From contig CAMCEP010000091.1 of NCBI GenBank assembly GCA_945873675.1, forward strand, positions 1-9,678: a stretch of DNA of 9,678 bases, in the 5' to 3' direction. The notes beneath the pieces are model-generated. The model was not told where the DNA came from and did no database searches. It saw only the letters and a list, made by a program, of their open reading frames with translations. This DNA comes from Asaia bogorensis (GTDB lineage: Bacteria; Pseudomonadota; Alphaproteobacteria; Acetobacterales; Acetobacteraceae). Position 1 is the first letter of the stretch; each line of letters starts with the position of its first letter. Position numbers and translations under genes: made by a program. Positions 5,265 to 9,678 of the stretch are shown here, one piece after another.

Positions 5265-5579
5265 ATGATCAGACCCGTGAGAATAACATTGGTTTTTTCT
5301 GCAATGATTTCGCTGTCTGGTTGCGCGGATCGCGCTGAGGTGCCTCAGCAGGCGGAGCCCTTTACGAGGCCTTGTCTTGGCGACGAGCGGGTCGAACGGG
5401 GATGTTACAACAACAGATCTCTCGATAACAGTTCTGGATTTGGAATTGCCGGAGGCTTCGGTCTTCTCGCGCTCCCTGTCGCCCTCCTTGTCGCGGGTTA
5501 TAACACAGCTACCGCACCATCCAGAGCAGATCGAGAGGCGGCGCGGCGCGTTATCCAGGACGAAACGCGCGCACGCTGA
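5265..5579 (+). CDS. Small hypothetical lipoprotein
   Basis: This is a 104-residue protein that I do not recognise. The start at 5265 is chosen over 5205 because it gives a compact signal peptide, MIRPVRITLVFSAMISLSGC, with the lipobox Cys at 20. AAGGG (5252-5256) also lies eight bases ahead. The mature part has two further cysteines (C37, C47), a glycine-rich then hydrophobic segment (58-79) that could span or dip into a membrane, and a charged C-terminus rich in Arg and Glu. The lipobox context SLSGCAD resembles that of the preceding lipoprotein (ALSGCAD), but the rest differs. A 143-base gap separates the two; I see no convincing promoter or hairpin in it. By eye this gene and its leader look less GC-rich than their neighbours. 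An intrinsic terminator follows 11 bases after the stop. Confidence 0.75.
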   Translation: MIRPVRITLVFSAMISLSGCADRAEVPQQAEPFTRPCLGDERVERGCYNNRSLDNSSGFGIAGGFGLLALPVALLVAGYNTATAPSRADREAARRVIQDETRAR

Positions 5580-5590
5580 ACCTGTTGGGC

Positions 5591-5615
5591 CGCCCGCTTG
5601 CGCGGGCGTTTCTTT
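5591..5615 (+). terminator. Intrinsic terminator after the lipoprotein gene
   Basis: A perfect 7-base-pair GC stem, CGCCCGC (5591-5597) with GCGGGCG (5602-5608), encloses a four-base TTGC loop and is followed by TTTCTTT (5609-5615). The T-tract lies only on the plus-strand side. It therefore terminates the rightward envelope cluster, and the leftward metC transcript has no such tract here. Confidence 0.85.
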
Positions 5616-5625
5616 GTCTGCTGCC

Positions 5626-6822
5626 TTACTTGGGCAGCGTCGCCAAGCCCTGCGTCAGATCAGCGACCAGATCGCCGACATCCTCAAGCCCGATATGAAT
5701 GCGCACCGTAAAGCCGCCCATATCCGGGCTGGTCGCGGTGCGGGTGATAAAGCCGGTGGTGGGCAGTGCGAGGCTTTCAAACCCACCCCAGGAAGCGCCA
5801 ATGCCAAAAAGCTTCAGATTATCAATGAAGTTGAAGATATCCGCTTCCGTATAGTGCGGCTTGAACACCACGCCGAATAGGCTGCAGGCGCCAGTGAAAT
5901 CACGCTTCCACAAGGCGTGTTGTGGGTGTGATGGCAGGGCAGGGTGCAGTACACTCAGCACCTCTGGCCGGTTTTCAAACCAGCGCGCCACTTCAAGCCC
6001 GCTTTTCTCCTGCTGCTGCAAGCGAACAGGCATGGTGCGCGCACCACGCAGCGCCAGCCAGCAATCATCCGGTGCCGCGAAGTGCCCCATTTGGGAGGCC
6101 GCGCCGCGCACAATCTCATAATCCTTTTCGCTATTCACGGTGATGGAGCCCAGCAGCACATCCGAATGCCCGCCGACATATTTTGTCAGCGCCTGGATCG
6201 AAACATCCACACCATGCTGGAAGGGCATGAAGTGATGAATGCCCCAGGTATTGTCCATCATCACCACGCAGCCGGCGGCATGCGCGGCCCGCGCAATGGC
6301 CGGCACATCCTGCACTTCGAATGTGTGGCTGCCGGGGCTTTCGGTATAAACGACCTTGGTATTCGGGCGGATCAGGGCGCGGATGCCGGCCTCATCAATC
6401 AGTGGATCGTAATAGGTGGTCTCCACCCCCCAATCCTTCAGCAGGCCATTGCAGACATTGCGCGCCGGGCCGTAAGCGGAATCCGGCATCAGGCAATGAT
6501 CGCCGGTCTTGAGGTACGCCATCAGCGGCACCGTCACCGCCGCCAAACCCGTCCCAACCAGCACGCAGCGTGTGCCGCCTTCAATTTCAGCGACCACATC
6601 TTCCAAAGCATATTGCGTGGGACCGCCGGCGGTGCCGTAGGTCATCACGCGGTTCCATTTGTCCTTCTGAAAGGTGCGGCGCGATTCAGAATTCGGGTGC
6701 AGCACGGTGGAGCCGCGATGCACGGGCGGATTGACGAAGCCATGCGCACGCGTTCCCGCGCGCCCGGCATGAGACATGCGGGTGGCAAAGCCTTGCCCGT
6801 GTTTGGCGTTGTTGTCGGCCAT
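5626..6822 (-). CDS. metC: Cystathionine beta-lyase MetC
   Basis: This is a PLP-dependent Cys/Met-metabolism enzyme of 398 residues. It cleaves cystathionine to homocysteine, pyruvate and ammonia in methionine biosynthesis, and such enzymes often also degrade cysteine. Much of the sequence aligns with E. coli MetC from memory: ESPGSHTFEVQDVPAI (161-176), MMDNTWG (188-194, with D190 for the PLP ring nitrogen), SIQALTKYVGGHSDVLLG (208-225, Schiff-base K214), LPSHPQHALWKRDFTG, and the ending RIHIGLEDVGDLVADL. The usual phosphate-binding Y-G-R reads Y62-G-T64 followed by AGGPTQ. The start at 6822 gives the conserved length; an ORF extension to 6903 lies inside the upstream gene. The ATG follows that gene's TGA after one base (TGATATG), indicating translational coupling. 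No terminator is seen after its stop. Confidence 0.94.
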   Translation of the reverse strand: MADNNAKHGQGFATRMSHAGRAGTRAHGFVNPPVHRGSTVLHPNSESRRTFQKDKWNRVMTYGTAGGPTQYALEDVVAEIEGGTRCVLVGTGLAAVTVPLMAYLKTGDHCLMPDSAYGPARNVCNGLLKDWGVETTYYDPLIDEAGIRALIRPNTKVVYTESPGSHTFEVQDVPAIARAAHAAGCVVMMDNTWGIHHFMPFQHGVDVSIQALTKYVGGHSDVLLGSITVNSEKDYEIVRGAASQMGHFAAPDDCWLALRGARTMPVRLQQQEKSGLEVARWFENRPEVLSVLHPALPSHPQHALWKRDFTGACSLFGVVFKPHYTEADIFNFIDNLKLFGIGASWGGFESLALPTTGFITRTATSPDMGGFTVRIHIGLEDVGDLVADLTQGLATLPK

Positions 6823-6823
6823 A

Positions 6824-7666
6824 TCAGCTACTCTTTTCCTTTTGGGTTTCAGGCCTGCCGGCCCATTCGGTCCAGGAACCATCGTAAATCGCGGCATCAC
6901 CAAGCCCGGCCTCTTTCAGGCCAAGCGCCAGGATGCAGGCGGTAACACCTGTGCCGCAGCTGGTGACGATGGGCTTGCCGCCATCCGCACCCGCAGCGGC
7001 GAAACGCGCGCGCAGCGTAGCTGCATCCTTCATGGTGAAATCGGCATTGAGCAATTCATTGAAGGGCACGCTTTTGGCACCCGGCATATGGCCAGAAGGC
7101 AGGCCCGGGCGCGGTTCCGGCGCTGAGCCATCAAAGCGGCCTTTTGCACGCGCATCCAGGATCAACGCGCTACCGCTGGCGATGATGCGCTTCACATCGC
7201 CAATGCCTTTGACCAGATCGGCGCGGAAATCCGGCGTGTAGCTGGTGGGGGCGGCTTGCTTGGCGTCGCCGCTTTCAGTCGCGCGGCCTTCTGCCAACCA
7301 TTTCGGCAGGCCACCATCCAGCACGGCGGCCTTCTCATGCCCAAACAGCTTCATCAGCCACCAGCCGCGCGCCGAGGATTGCAGCCCCTTCTGATCGTAG
7401 AAGATCACGCGCGTTGCATTGCTGATGCCAATTTCCCCCATCAGCCGCGCGAAGCGGCCGGCGGTTGGGGCCATATGCGGCAGGGTGGTGTCGGGATCGG
7501 CCACCACATCAATATCAAAGAAACGCGCGCCCGGAATATGCGCTTCGCGATATTTGGTCAGGCCGTCAAAGGGTTCATTGGGCAGGTATTTGGTGGCGTC
7601 AAACACCATCAGATCAGGCGCGCCAAGTGCGCCGGCCAGCCATTCGGTTGAAACCAGATCATGCAT
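6824..7666 (-). CDS. sseA: 3-mercaptopyruvate sulfurtransferase (tandem rhodanese)
   Basis: This 280-residue protein has two rhodanese domains. The N-terminal half (about 5-130) carries YREAHIPGARFFDID (39-53). The C-terminal catalytic half (about 150-275) carries GHMPGAKSVPF (192-202) and the active-site loop C237-G-T-G-V-T. That CGTGVT loop, rather than CRKGVT, points to 3-mercaptopyruvate as sulfur donor instead of thiosulfate. The product is a protein persulfide that can pass sulfur to thiols or cyanide. Length matches E. coli SseA. TGGAGGA (7680-7674), inside the end of the upstream gene, is a strong Shine-Dalgarno for the ATG at 7666. The gene sits 3 bases behind the AlaX gene and 1 base ahead of metC, so all three are probably one operon. 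Both this enzyme and MetC handle cysteine-derived sulfur. Confidence 0.92.
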   Translation of the reverse strand: MHDLVSTEWLAGALGAPDLMVFDATKYLPNEPFDGLTKYREAHIPGARFFDIDVVADPDTTLPHMAPTAGRFARLMGEIGISNATRVIFYDQKGLQSSARGWWLMKLFGHEKAAVLDGGLPKWLAEGRATESGDAKQAAPTSYTPDFRADLVKGIGDVKRIIASGSALILDARAKGRFDGSAPEPRPGLPSGHMPGAKSVPFNELLNADFTMKDAATLRARFAAAGADGGKPIVTSCGTGVTACILALGLKEAGLGDAAIYDGSWTEWAGRPETQKEKSS

Positions 7667-7669
7667 GGA

Positions 7670-8389
7670 TCAATCCTCCACCAACACCAGGGATACGCGG
7701 CGATTCTGCCTGCCCTTGTTTTCGATTTTCGTGACTTCAACGCGCCCGATCTCACCGGTATGGCGCACATGCGTGCCGCCACAGGGTTGCAGATCAATCG
7801 GCGCATCAGCGTTGCCAATACGCACCAGACGAATGCGCCCGGCGCCACGCGGCGGCTGGACGGAAAGCGTGCGCACCAGGCTGGGATTGGCATCCAGTTC
7901 CGCTTCGGAAATCCATTCCTGCGTGATGGGATGATTGGCAGCGATCAGCGCATTCAGCCCTTCGGTGAGGCTTTCCTTGGTGGGTGGATCCGGCAGATCG
8001 AAATCCAGGCGCGACTTCTCAAGCCCGATCTGCCCGCCCGTCACACCCGCGCCGGGGATGAGGCTGCACAAAAGGTGCAGCGTTGTGTGCATGCGCATCA
8101 GGCGAAGGCGACGCGGCCAATCAAGCGCGAGCGTGATTGTCGCCCCCAGTTCCGGCAAGGCAGCGCCGGCTTCCGGCACATGCAGCACGGAATCTTCCGG
8201 CCCTTTGGTGGTATTGGCGATGCGCGCCTCGCCGCCCGCCCAGCGCAGCACGCCGGTATCACCGGGCTGGCCGCCGGCCTGGGCGTAGAAATTCGTCCGG
8301 TCCGTGATGATCGCTTCGGCCGAGGCGGCAAGCACCTTGGCGGTGATTTCTGCAGCATAGGCATCTTCGCGATAAAGCAATTCAGTCAT
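7670..8389 (-). CDS. alaX: Alanyl-tRNA editing protein AlaX (trans-editing hydrolase)
   Basis: This 239-residue free-standing homologue of the AlaRS editing domain hydrolyses mischarged Ser-tRNA(Ala), and possibly Gly-tRNA(Ala), in the cytosol. The zinc site is intact: H101-x3-H105 in HTTLHLL and C203-x3-H207 in CGGTH. Other signatures are NFYAQAGGQPGDTG (33-46), the tRNA-facing GGQIG (118-122) and the terminal KGRQNRRVSL (225-234). Length fits the AlaX-M type, which has an N-terminal beta-barrel before the editing core. The start at 8389 has AGGAA a few bases upstream. It is the first gene of the apparent operon with sseA and metC and is divergent from the DMT transporter gene across a 106-base gap. 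The gene symbol follows common usage for the family. Confidence 0.93.
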   Translation of the reverse strand: MTELLYREDAYAAEITAKVLAASAEAIITDRTNFYAQAGGQPGDTGVLRWAGGEARIANTTKGPEDSVLHVPEAGAALPELGATITLALDWPRRLRLMRMHTTLHLLCSLIPGAGVTGGQIGLEKSRLDFDLPDPPTKESLTEGLNALIAANHPITQEWISEAELDANPSLVRTLSVQPPRGAGRIRLVRIGNADAPIDLQPCGGTHVRHTGEIGRVEVTKIENKGRQNRRVSLVLVED

Positions 8390-8409
8390 GCGTTTCCTGG
8401 GCGTTTCCT
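8390..8409 (-). repeat. Short direct repeat duplicating the alaX ribosome binding site
   Basis: On the minus strand AGGAAACGC occurs twice (8409-8401 and 8398-8390), 11 bases apart. The second copy directly precedes the alaX ATG and acts as its Shine-Dalgarno. The first copy leads into CCC instead of a start codon. Slippage duplication is a plausible origin. Confidence 0.6.
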
Positions 8410-8495
8410 TGGGCAGTTAGGCTAGGCCAGAAATTGGCGGAACAAAACCTCTGCCGTTGGGGCTGGTTTGGGGGTAGGAATGCCAAGCCAGTCAC

Positions 8496-9413
8496 ATGCA
8501 ACAAAACGATTCCCCTCCCCAAGATCCCGCCCGGACCCGGCATGCGCGCCGCCGTGGCGTGATGCTGGTGATTCTGGCGGCGGCAAGTTTTTCCATCTCG
8601 GCGGCCTTTGCCAAGACCATCGGCACGGGCATTCCGGTGGCGGAGGTGATTTTCTTCCGCAATTTCTTTGCGCTGATCCCGCTTTTGCCCGTGGTGATCG
8701 GCGCTGGCGGCCTTGCGGCGCTGCGGATGCGCAATCCCGGCAGCCATGTGTTGCGCACGATTTTCGGCATGATGGGCATGGTCGGTTCCTTCTACGGCTA
8801 TGTCTATCTGCCGCTGGTGACCGTGACGGCACTTGGCTTCACCATGCCATTGTTCCTGACGCTGCTTGCGATCCCCATTCTGGGTGAGAAGGTTGGCTGG
8901 CGCCGCTGGCTTGCGGTGTTGGTTGGGTTTTGCGGCGTGCTGCTGATGGTGCGGCCCGAACAGGGCACCACGGATACGCAATGGCTTGCGCTGGGGCTTT
9001 GCCTGTTGGGCGCGCTGGCTTGGGCCTTGGCCATGATCACCATTCGCAAAATGGGTCAGGCTGGCGAAAGCGGCGTTGCCATTGTGTTTTGGTTTGCGTT
9101 TTTCTCGTCTGTATTGGCCGGGATTGCGATGATCCCCGTTTGGGTCTGGCCGAGCCCCGTGCAATGGGCGCTGCTGGCCGGCATCGGCCTTGTATCAGCG
9201 ATTGCGCAAATCATGATGACGGACGCCTACCGAAAGGGGGAGGCTTCCTTGCTCGCCCCCTTTGAATATTCGGCAATCATCTGGACCACGGCGCTTGGTG
9301 CCCTGATCTGGGCAGAAATGCCGGATGCATGGGATTTCCTTGGTATCCTGATCCTGGTGGGGGCAGGGCTTTACATCTGGTATCGCGAAATGAAGCTTGG
9401 CGTGAAGCGCTGA
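8496..9413 (+). CDS. DMT-superfamily (EamA) transporter
   Basis: This is a 305-residue inner-membrane protein with about ten hydrophobic helices (roughly 23-41, 48-70, 84-103, 105-126, 137-153, 163-184, 193-215, 222-243, 254-273, 279-297) in two EamA repeats. Typical EamA features are the ends of the repeats, LTLLAIPILGEKVGWRRWLA (121-140) and the matching LGALIWAEMPDAWDFLGILI region (267-286). FFRNFFAL (53-60) follows helix 2 entry. The N-terminal 22 residues are basic and hydrophilic, consistent with a cytosolic start. The substrate cannot be read; family members move amino acids, SAM, nucleosides and other metabolites. ATG 8496 has no close Shine-Dalgarno (GGGGGTAGGA ends 16 bases before it) and an in-frame TAG at 8475 blocks a longer form, so ATG 8562 (residue 23) is an alternative. 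The stop lies 2 bases from the convergent hydrolase stop. Confidence 0.88.
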   Translation: MQQNDSPPQDPARTRHARRRGVMLVILAAASFSISAAFAKTIGTGIPVAEVIFFRNFFALIPLLPVVIGAGGLAALRMRNPGSHVLRTIFGMMGMVGSFYGYVYLPLVTVTALGFTMPLFLTLLAIPILGEKVGWRRWLAVLVGFCGVLLMVRPEQGTTDTQWLALGLCLLGALAWALAMITIRKMGQAGESGVAIVFWFAFFSSVLAGIAMIPVWVWPSPVQWALLAGIGLVSAIAQIMMTDAYRKGEASLLAPFEYSAIIWTTALGALIWAEMPDAWDFLGILILVGAGLYIWYREMKLGVKR

Positions 9414-9415
9414 TA

Positions 9416-9678
9416 CTAGCTTCCCCAATGCGCCCGCAGACTGGCGGCGGCATGTTGCAGCACCAGATCTGATTTCGGAATAAAGCGCCCCATGGTCAGG
9501 CAGGCATGAATCTGATCCGCAACATGCAGATGCGTGACATTCACGCCTTCCTCATCCAGGCGCTTCGCATAGGCAATGCCTTCATCCACGAGCGGATCAA
9601 CACCCGCGGTCATCAGGAAAGCTGGCGGTAAGCCGGCTAGGCTTGGCGCGCGCAAGGGTGAAGCGCGCCAATCAATGC
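9416..9678 (-). CDS. Alpha/beta hydrolase (HSL/esterase type), C-terminal part
   Basis: Only the last 87 codons are present; the start lies beyond base 9678. The fragment reads DWRASPLRAPSLAGLPPAFL, then a strand into AGVDPLVDEGIAYAKRL and HVADQIHACL. This is the usual C-terminal end of alpha/beta-hydrolase fold-3 (hormone-sensitive lipase-like) esterases. The Asp of DPLVDEG is the expected catalytic acid and the His of DQIHACL the catalytic histidine; the common HGF after the acid-loop is HAC here. The nucleophile GxSxG elbow and the HGG oxyanion motif are outside the window. The reading frame stays open to the window edge, so an ATG-less start inside the fragment (a TTG at 9655) is not the true start. 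Substrate is unknown. Confidence 0.85.
   Translation of the reverse strand, partial: IDWRASPLRAPSLAGLPPAFLMTAGVDPLVDEGIAYAKRLDEEGVNVTHLHVADQIHACLTMGRFIPKSDLVLQHAAASLRAHWGS

Noticed and set aside
3969..5579. Toxin-antitoxin or defence island in the envelope cluster
   Set aside because: No nuclease, toxin or mobile-element gene is present; the proteins are signal-peptide or lipobox proteins, so a defence claim has no support beyond the Rap1a-like resemblance.
5591..5625. The hairpin as a bidirectional terminator for metC as well
   Set aside because: The stem is symmetric but on the minus strand it is followed by GCCCAACAGG, without a T-tract.
5944..6945. Long plus-strand open frame of 333 codons
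   Set aside because: It lies opposite metC and the sseA end, has no recognisable motif, and its His/Arg/Gln-rich composition is typical of the antisense frame of a GC-rich gene.
7661..8425. Plus-strand open frame of 254 codons
   Set aside because: Antisense of alaX. The alaX frame shows intact zinc motifs; this one has no domain features and no ribosome binding site.
8390..8495. Divergent promoters between alaX and the DMT gene
   Set aside because: Candidates such as TTGTTC on the minus strand and TTGGGC on the plus strand have no acceptable -10 at standard spacing, so I list none.
8382..9164. Minus-strand open frame of 260 codons
   Set aside because: Antisense of the DMT transporter. The composition (His, Gln, Arg, Asn) is that of a shadow frame, while the plus frame has ten clear membrane helices.

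Overview
This window looks like chromosomal DNA of a GC-rich Gram-negative bacterium, most likely an alphaproteobacterium. The lineage is inferred: lpxB implies lipid A, there are lipobox lipoproteins, there is an alphaproteobacterial-looking Zur operator, and coding is dense with many ATGA overlaps. An acetic-acid-bacteria or Rhodospirillales relative would fit, but the sequence alone does not settle it. I saw no tRNA, rRNA, CRISPR array, insertion sequence or phage gene, and no gene-free stretch longer than about 150 bases.

Left part, minus strand (3367 down to 1): hisI, a CobW/G3E-type GTPase metallochaperone, a GNAT acetyltransferase, a RimI-linked type carbon-nitrogen hydrolase, and the start of lpxB. 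Three of the four junctions are ATGA stop/start overlaps and the fourth gap is 35 bases, so this could be one transcription unit. It diverges from a zur-like Fur-family regulator at 3408-3908. A near-consensus Zur operator at 3368-3382 sits directly against the hisI start codon and covers a -10-like element for each direction. This zinc-responsive module is the strongest regulatory signal here: zinc sensor, operator, zinc enzyme (HisI) and putative zinc-insertion GTPase.

Middle, plus strand (3969-5579): an envelope cluster. It holds a secreted Rap1a/Tai-like cysteine protein, a second secreted cysteine protein that appears to be a diverged relative of the first, a glycine-zipper lipoprotein, and a further lipoprotein. 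It ends at a clear intrinsic terminator (5591-5615).

Right part, minus strand (8389 down to 5626): AlaX-type alanyl-tRNA editing protein, 3-mercaptopyruvate sulfurtransferase, and cystathionine beta-lyase (metC), separated by 3 and 1 bases. This is evidently an operon joining sulfur amino acid metabolism to translation quality control. Divergent from it is a ten-helix DMT/EamA transporter (8496-9413). That gene meets, tail to tail with 2 bases between, the C-terminal end of an alpha/beta hydrolase that runs off the window.

Most genes are ordinary housekeeping genes. The points worth a second look are the Zur/hisI/GTPase arrangement with a possible leaderless hisI mRNA, the split form of the acetyltransferase-nitrilase fusion placed in front of lpxB, and the paired Rap1a-like exported proteins.
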